Positions 1-7,357 of a DNA stretch of 33,267 nucleotides are shown here, in pieces. The stretch is from the NCBI GenBank assembly GCA_937907685.1, contig CALCXF010000036.1, positions 1 to 33,267 on the forward strand. Reading direction: 5' to 3'. Source of the stretch: an uncultured Nostocoides sp. GTDB taxonomy: Bacteria; Actinomycetota; Actinomycetes; Actinomycetales; Dermatophilaceae. Positions within the stretch are counted from its first letter, which is position 1; each line of letters begins with the position of its first letter. A program made the position numbers and the translations under genes. The notes under the pieces were generated by a model. It worked only from the letters and a program-made list of their open reading frames with translations. It was not told where the DNA came from and ran no database searches.

Positions 1-623
1 GACAGCGGCACGATGATCGTCATGAAGATCTTCCACCGGCTGGCGCCGTCGAGCATCGCCGCCTCCTCCAGCTCGACCGGGAGTGAGAGGAAGAACTGCC
101 GGAGGAAGAACACCCCGAAGGCGCCCGCGGCGCCGGGGACGATCACCGCCGTCAGGCTGTCGAGCCACCCGAGCTCGGACACGATCACGTAGTTCGGGAT
201 AAGCAGCGAGATCGGCGGCACGAAGAGCGTCGCCAGGACCAGTGCGGTGAGGATGCGCTTGCCCGGGAAGGACAGCCGCGCCAGGGCGTAGGCCGCCATC
301 GTGGCCACGACGAGCACGAGGATCGTCTGCCCCGTGGCGGCGATCATCGAGTTGAGGAACCACTGCTCCACCGGCGTCTGGGCAGCGCCGAGGATCTTCT
401 CGTACCCCTCCGTCGTCGGGTCCTGCGGCAGCATGCTGAGGTCGGCCTGCGAGACCTCGGCCGTGGACTTCAACGACGTCGACGCCATCCACAGCAGCGG
501 GGTGAGGAAGAGCAGCGCGAGAAGACCGAGGAAGATCATCCGCCAGGGGATGCGCGACCGGCTGCCGGGCTCCTGCAGGGCCCGCTCGGTCCTCGCCGGG
601 GGAGCCGTGGTGGCGGTGCTCAT
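1..623 (-). CDS. Carbohydrate ABC transporter permease (MalG-like), 3' end cut by window
   Basis: This is the second inner-membrane permease of a CUT1-type sugar importer and is incomplete because the gene runs off position 1. About 207 residues are visible. They show a cytoplasmic N-terminus (MSTATTAPPARTER), a first membrane segment (MIFLGLLALLFLTPLLW), then further hydrophobic segments and the EAA-loop signature (ELEEAAMLDGASRWKIF) that docks on the ATPase. The ATG lies at 623-621 and overlaps the stop of the upstream permease (ATGA), with AAGGAG inside the end of that gene as ribosome binding site, so the two are translationally coupled. The substrate cannot be told from the sequence. No ATPase gene is visible, although one could lie beyond the edge. 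Many actinobacterial sugar importers share a distant MsiK-type ATPase. Confidence 0.93.
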   Translation of the reverse strand, partial: MSTATTAPPARTERALQEPGSRSRIPWRMIFLGLLALLFLTPLLWMASTSLKSTAEVSQADLSMLPQDPTTEGYEKILGAAQTPVEQWFLNSMIAATGQTILVLVVATMAAYALARLSFPGKRILTALVLATLFVPPISLLIPNYVIVSELGWLDSLTAVIVPGAAGAFGVFFLRQFFLSLPVELEEAAMLDGASRWKIFMTIIVPL

Positions 624-1603
624 CGCTTCTGCTCCTTCGGAGTGCGCTCCCGGAGGAACGACAGGCAGACGGCGCTGACGATGAGCAGCGCCAGCGTGAG
701 AACCGTGCTCATGGCGGAGGCGCTGCCCATGTTGAACCTGCGCAGACCCTCCTCTCCGATCTGCATGATCACGCTGCGCGTCTCGCCTCCCGGCTGCCCC
801 TGGGTGATGAGGTAGGGCTGGCCGAAGACGTTGGCCGACGCGAGGATCGTGATCGTCAGGACGAAGATCGTCACCGGGCGCAACCCCGGGAGGGTGACGT
901 GGCGGAACCGCTGCCACGAGTTGGCCCCGTCGAGCTCGGCCGCCTCGTAGAGCTCGGCCGAGATGTCCTGCAGGCCGGCCAGGAAGATGACCATGTTGTA
1001 GCCGGCCGTCCACCAGAGAGTGGGCACCACCAGGGCGAGCCAGACCCATGGCGTGGCCGTGGTGAAGGGGATCCGCTCGAAGCCGAGGAGGTCGAGGTAG
1101 TAGTTGATGACACCGACGTTGGGGTCGAGCAGGTAGCGCCACAGCAGGCCGATGACGGCGACACCGAGGACGAACGGTGCGAAGAACACCGCCCGCACGG
1201 CGTTGCGGCCGGGGAACTTCTTGTTCAGGGCCACCGCGAGCGCGAGCGGCAGGACCATGAGCAGCGGCACGCTGAGCACGGTGAAGACCGCCGTCGCCCG
1301 CATCGAGTTCCAGAAGGTCTCGGAGGTCGTCGACCCGCCGGTGAAGAGGTCGACGTAGTTCTGCAGGCCCACGAAGGGCTTTCCCGGGAGGAGGAAGTCC
1401 CACTGGTGCAGGCTGATCCACAGGCCGTAGACGATGGGCGCCAGGACGAAGGTGCAGAACAGCACGAGGTAGGGACCGACGAAGAGCAGCGCGGTCCCGA
1501 GCCCGGCCCGCATCACGGCCGGGTCCGCGTTCGGCGCCCGGCCACCGCCCCGACGCACCTCCTGCGCCGGGGCGGTGGCGGAGACGGGCGTGATGGTGGC
1601 CAT
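620..1603 (-). CDS. Carbohydrate ABC transporter permease (MalF-like)
   Basis: This is the first permease of the sugar importer, 327 residues, the usual size for a six-segment MalF/UgpA-type protein without the extra periplasmic loop. The start MATITPVSATAPAQ at 1603 is chosen because it lies 2 bp after the stop of the binding-protein gene. The open frame continues upstream to 2665 only as an overlap of that gene and is not coding. A hydrophobic segment (ALLFVGPYLVLFCTFVLAPIVYG) follows a basic N-terminus, and the EAA-loop reads ELYEAAELDGANSWQRF near residue 225. The last codons provide the Shine-Dalgarno sequence for the next permease. It should pair with the downstream permease to form the channel. 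Confidence 0.95.
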   Translation of the reverse strand: MATITPVSATAPAQEVRRGGGRAPNADPAVMRAGLGTALLFVGPYLVLFCTFVLAPIVYGLWISLHQWDFLLPGKPFVGLQNYVDLFTGGSTTSETFWNSMRATAVFTVLSVPLLMVLPLALAVALNKKFPGRNAVRAVFFAPFVLGVAVIGLLWRYLLDPNVGVINYYLDLLGFERIPFTTATPWVWLALVVPTLWWTAGYNMVIFLAGLQDISAELYEAAELDGANSWQRFRHVTLPGLRPVTIFVLTITILASANVFGQPYLITQGQPGGETRSVIMQIGEEGLRRFNMGSASAMSTVLTLALLIVSAVCLSFLRERTPKEQKR

Positions 1604-1605
1604 GG

Positions 1606-2955
1606 TCAGGCCTGGTACTTCGCCTGGTTGGCCTTGAGCATCGCGTCGGCCTTCTTGGCCGCGTCGTCGAGGGCCGCCTTGGTCTCCTTCTTGCCGAGGA
1701 TGGCCTCGTTGACCGCCGTCTCCCAGGTCGGCTGGGTGACGTCGCCGATGCCCGGCACCGCGGGCGGGAACACGACGTGGTCCAGCTGGTCGGCCAGCGT
1801 CGACTGCACCGTGAGGTCCTTGAACTCCTGCGACTCGCGGACACTGTTGCGGGCCGGGACCTGACCGGACTTGGCCCACTCGATCGAGCGCTCGGAGATG
1901 TAGGAGATGAAGGCTCGGGAGGCGGCGAGCTTGTTCTGGTCCTTCGTCGCCTGGGTGGTGACGACGAAGTTGTGCGAGCTCGCCCACACGGCCGGCTTGT
2001 CGCCGATCGTGGGCAGGGGGGCCGCAGCCCACTCGAGACCCTTGACCTTCTCCCACTCGTTCATCATCCAGATGCCGTCGAAGGTCAGGGAGTTGCGCTG
2101 CTGGCGGAAGGCCACCGCCTGCGCGTCGTTGGAGACGTTCTTCGGGCTGGCACCACTGTCGACGAAGCTTCTGAGCCACTCCAGCGCCTCGACACCGGCC
2201 TCCGAGTTGAAGGTCGCCTTCGCGCCCTCCTCGTCGTAGATGCTGCCGCCGAACTGCGCGATGAGCGAGTTGAAGATGAGGTGCGCGGGCCAGGTGGCGG
2301 TGACCCAGAACGGATTCTGGACCGCACTCTTGTCCTTCAGCGCCTTCACAGCGGCCTCGAACCCTTCGCGGTCCTCGGGCAGCTCGGAGATGCCGGCCTT
2401 CTCGAGGTGGGCGGTGTTCCCGTAGAAGCCCAGCGGGTGGACGTCCAGCGGGATGCCGTAGCGCTTGTCCTGGTAGACGCCGGCGTTCCAGACGACGGGG
2501 GCGAAGTCGCCCTCCTCGAGCTCCAGGCCGGAGGCGATCTCGTCGAGCGGCACGATGACCCGCCGGGCCGCGTTCGTCGCGAGCTGGTCGATGTGCATGA
2601 TGCCCACGTCCGGACCGGCGCCCGAGGCGACCGCGTTGGGCACCTTGGAGTAGTAGTCGGCCCACTGCAGGGTGTTCATCGACACGGTGACGTTGGGGTT
2701 GGCCTGGTTGAAGTCCTCGACCATCTGCTTCATGAACGGTCCGTCACCACCGGTGAAGCCGTTCCAGAAGGCGAGGGCCACCTTGGGGCCGGTGTAGGTG
2801 TCGCCCTTGCCGAAGGCACCGCTCGAGGGGGCGGCCCCCGGCGGGGTGCCTCCGCCGCCGCCGCACGCCGCGAGGGCGGCGCTGGCTCCGACGGCTCCGA
2901 GGGAACCGAGGAACAGGCGGCGGGGGAGGATCGGCGACGAGGGGGTGTGCGTCAT
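1606..2955 (-). CDS. Sugar ABC transporter substrate-binding lipoprotein, Tat-type signal
   Basis: This is an extracellular solute-binding protein (family 1), 449 residues, anchored outside the cell to capture a carbohydrate for the two following permeases. The N-terminus carries a twin-arginine pair (PRRLFLG, residues 11-17), a hydrophobic stretch and a lipobox (ALAAC, Cys31) followed by a glycine-rich linker. This predicts export as a folded protein and lipidation. The body has the usual features of the family, such as VALAFWNGFTGGDGPFMKQM near the start of the mature domain. The start at 2955 has AAGGAG seven bases upstream. It is first in a three-gene minus-strand operon whose promoter should lie in the 2956-3482 gap. 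The ligand cannot be assigned. Confidence 0.95.
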   Translation of the reverse strand: MTHTPSSPILPRRLFLGSLGAVGASAALAACGGGGGTPPGAAPSSGAFGKGDTYTGPKVALAFWNGFTGGDGPFMKQMVEDFNQANPNVTVSMNTLQWADYYSKVPNAVASGAGPDVGIMHIDQLATNAARRVIVPLDEIASGLELEEGDFAPVVWNAGVYQDKRYGIPLDVHPLGFYGNTAHLEKAGISELPEDREGFEAAVKALKDKSAVQNPFWVTATWPAHLIFNSLIAQFGGSIYDEEGAKATFNSEAGVEALEWLRSFVDSGASPKNVSNDAQAVAFRQQRNSLTFDGIWMMNEWEKVKGLEWAAAPLPTIGDKPAVWASSHNFVVTTQATKDQNKLAASRAFISYISERSIEWAKSGQVPARNSVRESQEFKDLTVQSTLADQLDHVVFPPAVPGIGDVTQPTWETAVNEAILGKKETKAALDDAAKKADAMLKANQAKYQA

Positions 2956-3482
2956 GGGACTTCTCCTTGGTAGGGCGCCGGGCGGCAGCAGGTGGTCACT
3001 CGTGGGTCAGGCATGCGTCGGGAAATGACCGATGCAGAGGTCGTGGAAGAGGCGGCGATCCGTGGCCGCGCCGGTGGCGAGAGCCGGCGGCAGAACGGTT
3101 GGGTGGACGTCGAGTGGGCCGGCGTCCGGGCAGGGGCCCATGGACTCCTCGGGGGTGGTGCGAGGACGCGAGCCTCTTCCACCCCCTCGACGTCGGGGTC
3201 GAGTTCGCCGTGGGTCTCGTGCAACGGTGCCCCCTTGGTGGCTCGGGCACGCCTTCGTGCCTGTCCGAGATGTGTACCTCTTTTTTTCCCCTGATGGGCG
3301 GGTTGCGATGTCACATTTCCGTACTCGCCCGCCCGCTGCCGACGGTGGCCACACCGGGCCCCGCGCTCGACACGTGCGCCGGCGAGGTCCGAGGAGGACA
3401 ATCGGGACGGGTGCCGTGGCCGTCGCCACGCCCCGGCATCGCTGTTGCACGGTGTGGCGAGTGCGTGCACGAGGAGGCAGCC
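2956..3482. other. Gene-free divergent intergenic region (527 bp)
   Basis: The region separates the minus-strand sugar transporter from the plus-strand DUF1918 gene and must hold promoters for both. Open frames here have atypical Arg/Ser/Pro-rich translations on several frames and no family signature, so I do not call them. Visible structure is a perfect 6-bp stem with a CCTT loop (GGCACG/CGTGCC, 3246-3261) and, 19 bases later, a run of seven T at 3281-3287. The distance is too long for a classical intrinsic terminator. I cannot place a convincing -35/-10 pair or LacI-type operator by eye. Confidence 0.5.
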
Positions 3483-3986
3483 ATGAGAGCCAGAGCCGGG
3501 GATCGGATCATCCTGGCCGGAGAGCTCGTCGACCAGCCGACGAGAGCCGGAGAGGTCGTCGAGGCGCGCGGCGCGGACGGGGGGCCGCCCTACGTCGTCC
3601 AGTGGGAGGACGGCCACACGAGCACGATGTTCCCGGGTCCGGGGGCCGTGCTGAGGGTGGCGGAGGGAGCGGGCGCCGCCCCGCAGCCCCCTTCCGGAGC
3701 GCAGCAGGAGCAGGGACGCCTGCGGGAGTGGACGGTCCGGGTGACGATCTTCGAGCGCGGTGACGACACCACAGCTACGGTGGCCCTGGTGTCCGAGGCC
3801 CCGGAGGCTCTCACTGCCCGGGGGACGAGCCACCGCAGTTCCGGCGACTCGAGCGACCCACGCATCGGTGACGAGATCGCGGTGGCCCGCGCGTTGAGGC
3901 GGCTCGCGGACCAGGTGCTCGCAACCGCCGAGCACGAGATCGAGGAGTCGACCGGAGAGGTCGACGTGACCCTGCGCGCCCGATGA
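3483..3986 (+). CDS. DUF1918 / DUF1876 domain protein
   Basis: This protein of 167 residues combines two small actinobacterial domains. Residues 1-58 (MRARAGDRIILAG, then PYVVQWEDGHTSTMFPGPGA) match DUF1918, a compact SH3-like beta fold. Residues about 80-165 (EWTVRVTIFERGDDTTATVAL ending in VTLRAR) match DUF1876, a dsRBD-like fold. The start at 3483 follows GAGGAGG closely and gives the canonical DUF1918 beginning. An in-frame extension to 2967 has no family similarity and is rejected. The biochemical role is unknown. Its stop overlaps an ATG, and the VOC gene follows immediately, so the two are probably co-transcribed. Confidence 0.85.
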   Translation: MRARAGDRIILAGELVDQPTRAGEVVEARGADGGPPYVVQWEDGHTSTMFPGPGAVLRVAEGAGAAPQPPSGAQQEQGRLREWTVRVTIFERGDDTTATVALVSEAPEALTARGTSHRSSGDSSDPRIGDEIAVARALRRLADQVLATAEHEIEESTGEVDVTLRAR

Positions 3987-3997
3987 GAGGATCTGAC

Positions 3998-4393
3998 ATG
4001 TCGCGTCCGGTGCACTTCGAGATCCAGGCAGACGACGTGGAGCGTGCCAAGACGTTCTACGGGGACGTGTTCGGGTGGTCGTTCCAGGACTACAGCGAGG
4101 TGATGAGCTCGCCCTACTGGGGTGTCACGACGGGGGACGAGGGGGAGCCCGGCATCAACGGCGGCCTTCAGCCCCGTCCGGCACCGGCCCCCGGCGAGGG
4201 CCACGGCACCAACGCGGCCGTGCTGACGATCAGCGTCGCGGACTTCGATGCGACGGCCGCCAGCATCGATCGGGCGGGCGGGCGGGTGGCCATGCCGAAG
4301 TTCGCCCTTCCGGGGATGGCGTGGCAGGGCTACTTCGTCGACACCGAGGGCAACACGTTCGGCATCCACCAACCCGACGAGAACGCCGCCTGA
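3998..4393 (+). CDS. VOC (glyoxalase/bleomycin-resistance) family protein
   Basis: This single-module vicinal oxygen chelate protein has 131 residues and the betaalphabetabetabeta pattern. It opens with VHFEIQADDVERAKTFYGDVFGW and ends with GYFVDTEGNTFGIHQPDE. The near-N-terminal His and the Glu of the VDTEGN strand sit where VOC enzymes bind metal. Proteins of this size usually dimerise to form the active site. The chosen ATG at 3998 has GAGAGG just upstream. An in-frame ATG at 3983 overlaps the previous stop (ATGA) and is an alternative. The substrate cannot be inferred. Confidence 0.85.
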   Translation: MSRPVHFEIQADDVERAKTFYGDVFGWSFQDYSEVMSSPYWGVTTGDEGEPGINGGLQPRPAPAPGEGHGTNAAVLTISVADFDATAASIDRAGGRVAMPKFALPGMAWQGYFVDTEGNTFGIHQPDENAA

Positions 4394-4498
4394 GCCGGCA
4401 CGGCGTCGCCCCGCAGAGGTGGTACCGCAGCGGAACCGGGGTCCGGTCAGGGTCGTCCCTGAGGGACGCCGCGCGTCCAGCCACGGGACGCTGACCGG

Positions 4499-5128
4499 AT
4501 GACGACGACCACGACCCGGGCGACTCCAGCCGCGCCTCGCACCCGGCAGCTCACCGCCGGCGAGCAACGCGGTGCGCGCCTGGCTGGGTGGGCACTCCTG
4601 CTGATGACGCTTCTCTCGCTGCCGGCCACCGCCCTGCTCGACCGTGCGGAGGAGCTCGGCGCGCGCGCCGTGGTGGCAACGGCATTCCTCGTCGTGGCAG
4701 TACTCGATGTCGCTGTGGGCTGGGGCCTCCATCTCGTGCTGCGGCGGCACGCGCTCCCAACCTCCGTCGCCGCACTCGTCAGCAGGGCGGGGTATGCCGT
4801 CCTGCTCGCGGGGTCGGCGCTGGTGCTCCTCGTGCCCGGGGGCGAGGGAGTGGCGGGCTTCCACTCGGACTGGGCCCTGGCCCTCGTCGTCCTCGGCGTT
4901 CACCTCGTCATCGTCGCGGTCGCGTTGTGGCGGTCCCGCCTCCCGCCGGGCGTCGTCGTCGTCGCCACCGGCATCGCCGGTGCCGCCTACCTTGTCGACG
5001 ACGTGCTGGCTCGCTCCACGGACGAGGCCCAGGGCGCCGTCCTCGTCCCTTTCATGCTCGGCGAGCTCGTCCTCATGGGCTGGCTGCTGTGGACGGCACG
5101 GCCGTCGCGGCTCATCCGCCTGGCGTGA
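4499..5128 (+). CDS. DUF4386-like integral membrane protein
   Basis: This 209-residue membrane protein has about six hydrophobic segments after a Thr/Ala/Pro-rich N-terminus, including AGWALLLMTLLSLPATALL, AFLVVAVLDVAVGWGLHLVL and LALVVLGVHLVIVAVALW. The size, topology and an internal LDVAVGWGLH segment resemble DUF4386 proteins, whose function is unknown. The ribosome binding site is weak (GGGACG about 10 bases upstream). A 105-bp gap separates it from the VOC gene. Its last 17 bases overlap the end of a possible small minus-strand ORF. The family assignment is by eye and moderately sure. Confidence 0.75.
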   Translation: MTTTTTRATPAAPRTRQLTAGEQRGARLAGWALLLMTLLSLPATALLDRAEELGARAVVATAFLVVAVLDVAVGWGLHLVLRRHALPTSVAALVSRAGYAVLLAGSALVLLVPGGEGVAGFHSDWALALVVLGVHLVIVAVALWRSRLPPGVVVVATGIAGAAYLVDDVLARSTDEAQGAVLVPFMLGELVLMGWLLWTARPSRLIRLA

Positions 5129-5258
5129 CGTCAGCCGCCGCGACGACTGAGGAGAGGTGGGCGACCTCAGCGCGACCCGGCACCACCTCGACGGCGAAGC
5201 GCTCCTCGAGCCCGTCCTGCGACACCGAGAACGTGTGAACCCGCGGGCGCCGGGTCAC
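5112..5258 (-). CDS. Possible 48-residue protein or gene remnant after the SRPBCC gene
   Basis: A GTG at 5258 overlaps the stop of the SRPBCC gene (GTGA) and opens a 48-residue frame, VTRRPRVHTFSVSQDG then LEERFAVEVVPGRAEVAHLSS. The overlap suggests translational coupling. The phrase VHTFSVSQDG resembles the start of RibD/dihydrofolate-reductase-like proteins (usually VHTFSVSLDG). No such domain follows, so this may be a truncated remnant, a genuine small protein, or chance. It ends inside the 3' end of the opposite-strand membrane-protein gene. Confidence 0.3.
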   Translation of the reverse strand: MTRRPRVHTFSVSQDGLEERFAVEVVPGRAEVAHLSSVVAAADVTPGG

Positions 5259-5722
5259 TCCCCCGCCTCGGCCACCCGCTTCAGACGAGCCAGCCCCTTC
5301 TCGAAGTCGGGCCCGACCATGGCGTCCATCGACCGCACGGCGGAGAAGACCCGCATGACCCCGGACAGCTCGCCGTGCATGCGCCACTCGACGACGGTCG
5401 AGCTGTCACTCGTGGGAGTGAGCACGAGCTCGATGCGGTTGCGCGCGGGAAACGGCTTCTCGAACCGCAGATCCACGTCGACCTGGTGCGGCTGGTCTCC
5501 GGTGACGGTCATCGAGCCCTTCCCGGCCCTGCGGTTGCCCTCCCAGGCGTAGTTCGCCCCCACGCCTGCGTCCGGGCCCGAGTACGTGCGCCGGAGGTTC
5601 GGGTCGAGGTCCTCCCACGGTGACCACCGCGTCCAGGAGTGGAAGTCATGGACGAGCCCGCGGATCCGCGCCGCCGGTGCGTGGATCGTGGTGGTCCGGA
5701 TGACGGTGTACGGCTTTCCCAT
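5255..5722 (-). CDS. SRPBCC (START/polyketide cyclase-like) family protein
   Basis: This is a 155-residue helix-grip protein. It opens with TVIRTTTIHAPAARIRGLVHDFHSWTRWSPWE, the standard SRPBCC beginning, with a Trp-rich loop, and continues with GVGANYAWEGNRRAGKGSMTV and a C-terminal helix rich in Leu, Lys and Arg (FEKGLARLKRVAEAGE). Such proteins bind hydrophobic ligands in a central cavity. No ligand can be inferred. It lies 66 bp downstream of the winged-helix regulator on the same strand, so the two may form one operon, and the stop overlaps a GTG of the small downstream frame. The ATG at 5722 is preceded by GAGGAG about 12 bases away. Confidence 0.85.
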   Translation of the reverse strand: MGKPYTVIRTTTIHAPAARIRGLVHDFHSWTRWSPWEDLDPNLRRTYSGPDAGVGANYAWEGNRRAGKGSMTVTGDQPHQVDVDLRFEKPFPARNRIELVLTPTSDSSTVVEWRMHGELSGVMRVFSAVRSMDAMVGPDFEKGLARLKRVAEAGE

Positions 5723-5788
5723 GTGCCCAGTGTGCTCCTCGGCCGCCTGGCTCGTCAGTGCATCGAATGCCGGGTGCCGTGGCGGGTG

Positions 5789-6424
5789 TCAGCCCCCCTG
5801 CCCTCGCTCGAGCCCCAGGGTGGCGAGCAGGTCCTCGTGCAGCTCGATCCACACCGTGTGGCACGAGTCGATCCCGGTGCCGTCGACCCAGGACGACTCA
5901 CCGCGCGCCACCCGGGTGAGCGCGCGTGCATACCTGTCGTCGTAGCCGGCGAAGCGCTCCAGCGCGTCGGTGAGGTCGGCGCAGACCGGGCCCAGTCTCC
6001 GCCCGTAGGAGGCCAGCTCGTCGAGCACGCGGTCGTCCCACCTGTGGTCGGCGTGGTCGTTCGCCGCCATCGCGTCCCAGGGCTGGGGGCGGATCTGCCA
6101 GCGGGTCAGGCTGCCCAGGAACCGTTCGTTGAGCCGGGTGAAGGTGGCGTGCGCACGGTCCACGACCGGTCGCGCGCCGGTGCCGTCGAGCTCCTCGGCG
6201 AGGCGGCGCTCACCTTCGGCGCGTCCGCTCTCGGTGAGCGTCCAGCCGGAGAGGTCGGCGAACTCGACGCGGCGTACCCAGCCCCGCGCCTCGTCGTCGA
6301 GGAGCTGTTCCTCGACGACACGGCGATCCAGGCCGGTGCGGCCGGCGAGCCGGTCGACGTCGGCCATCCCGCGAACACGCACCGCGTGGAGCACGACCAG
6401 CTCGGGCTGCGAGGCGTGTCCCAC
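5789..6424 (-). CDS. Winged-helix transcriptional regulator-like protein
   Basis: The 211-residue protein has an N-terminal winged-helix-like domain (ELVVLHAVRVRGMADVDRLA, then VVEEQLLDDEARGWVRRVEF and GWTLTESGRAE) and a helical C-terminal part containing WQIRP, NDHADHRWDDRVLDEL and GIDSCHTVWIELHEDLLATLG. It resembles a conserved actinobacterial family annotated only as transcriptional regulator. The His- and Asp-containing C-terminus may bind a ligand or metal, which is inference. I chose the GTG at 6424 because a TAGGCT hexamer lies seven bases upstream, the pattern of a leaderless actinobacterial transcript. The longer open frame to 7405 is only antisense to the DUF72 gene. Confidence 0.75.
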   Translation of the reverse strand: MGHASQPELVVLHAVRVRGMADVDRLAGRTGLDRRVVEEQLLDDEARGWVRRVEFADLSGWTLTESGRAEGERRLAEELDGTGARPVVDRAHATFTRLNERFLGSLTRWQIRPQPWDAMAANDHADHRWDDRVLDELASYGRRLGPVCADLTDALERFAGYDDRYARALTRVARGESSWVDGTGIDSCHTVWIELHEDLLATLGLERGQGG

Positions 6425-6428
6425 GCCG

Positions 6429-6437
6429 GGGAGCCTA
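6429..6437 (-). promoter_or_regulatory. Possible leaderless -10 element for the winged-helix gene
   Basis: On the minus strand a TAGGCT hexamer lies about seven bases before the GTG at 6424. TANNNT at this distance is the usual -10 position for actinobacterial transcripts that begin at the start codon. No Shine-Dalgarno sequence is seen. Confidence 0.4.
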
Positions 6438-6523
6438 GACGCGTCCCGCGCCACCGCCCCCGCAGGTGGGCCGCTGGGGTCCGCCAGCCACAACGCCGCC
6501 CGGCGTCCCTGCACCATGGTCGG

Positions 6524-7252
6524 GTGACGATCCTCATCGGGACCTCCGGCTGGACCTACGGCAGCTGGGCGGGGCCCTTCTACCCGAGCGGCCTGCCCCG
6601 GCGCAGGTGGCTGGAGTTCTACGCCGAGCACCTCGGAACGGTCGAGCTCAACGCGAGCCACTACCGCTGGCCCCGGGACACCGCGTTCCAGGGGTGGCAC
6701 GACCGGCTGCCGTCCGGGTTCGAGATGACCGTCAAGGCACCGCGCGCTCTGACTCACGCCCGCCGCCTCCACGCGCCCGAGCGGTGGTCCGAGATCATCG
6801 AGCGCGGGTTCCGCCTGCTCGGTGACCGCGCGGGACCGCTGCTCCTCCAGCTGCCTCCCACGATGGAGCGCGACGACGCACGGCTGGAGTACGCGCTCGA
6901 CCACCTCCCGTCCTCTCTTCGCCTGGCCGTGGAGTTCCGGCACCCGTCGTGGCTCCACGACTCGGTGTTCGGCATCCTCGAGCGTCACCGCACGGCATAC
7001 GTCGTCATGAGCGGCGCCAAGCTGCCCTGCGTCCTTCGAGCGACGACCGACCACGTGTACGTCCGCTGGCACGGCCCGAGCCACGAGCACCTCTACGCCG
7101 GCTCCTACTCCGAGAACGACCTGCGGTGGTGGGCGGACCGCCTCCTCGAGTGGGAAGGGGCAGGCCACCGTGTCTACGGCTACTTCAACAACGACCAGTT
7201 CGGGTATGCCGTGGCGAACGCCATGCGTCTGCGCGAGCTCCTGGGACGGTGA
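6524..7252 (+). CDS. DUF72 domain protein (YecE family)
   Basis: This 242-residue protein has the full DUF72 TIM-barrel pattern: an N-terminal strand ILIGTSGWTYGSWAGPFYP, then YAEHLGTVELNASHYRWP, SGFEMTVKAPRALTH, GPLLLQLPPTMERDD, LRLAVEFRHPSWL, VYVRWHGP and a C-terminal VYGYFNNDQFGYAVANA. The function of the family is unknown. The Glu, His and Arg residues of the conserved strands suggest an active site. The GTG at 6524 gives the standard family start, and the in-frame extension back to 5639 is not coding. It faces away from the winged-helix gene across a 99-bp gap, so the regulator could control it, which is inference only. Confidence 0.9.
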   Translation: MTILIGTSGWTYGSWAGPFYPSGLPRRRWLEFYAEHLGTVELNASHYRWPRDTAFQGWHDRLPSGFEMTVKAPRALTHARRLHAPERWSEIIERGFRLLGDRAGPLLLQLPPTMERDDARLEYALDHLPSSLRLAVEFRHPSWLHDSVFGILERHRTAYVVMSGAKLPCVLRATTDHVYVRWHGPSHEHLYAGSYSENDLRWWADRLLEWEGAGHRVYGYFNNDQFGYAVANAMRLRELLGR

Positions 7253-7321
7253 CCTGCTTGACGCTGCCCTGCGCCGGCGTGCCGTAGCGTGCGAGCGGTC
7301 GACGAGGAGGATTCGGGGCAG

Positions 7322-7357
7322 ATGACACAGGCGCTCCAGACGCTGGAGCCGGCGTGA
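7322..7357 (+). CDS. Possible 11-residue upstream ORF (MTQALQTLEPA)
   Basis: A strong GAGGAGGA at about 7302-7309 is followed by ATG at 7322 and an 11-codon frame whose TGA overlaps the GTG start of the spermidine-synthase-like gene (GTGA). The arrangement looks like translational coupling from a minimal leader peptide. No attenuation hairpin or codon bias is visible. The frame could be chance, with the Shine-Dalgarno sequence belonging to nothing. Confidence 0.3.
   Translation: MTQALQTLEPA

Noticed and set aside
1604..2665. N-terminal extension of the MalF-like permease
   Set aside because: It overlaps the binding-protein gene in another frame and has low-complexity Arg/Gly/Pro sequence. 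The permease starts at 1603.
3246..3287. Intrinsic terminator in the 2956-3482 gap
   Set aside because: The 6-bp hairpin and the T7 run are 19 bases apart, and no gene ends upstream on the plus strand.
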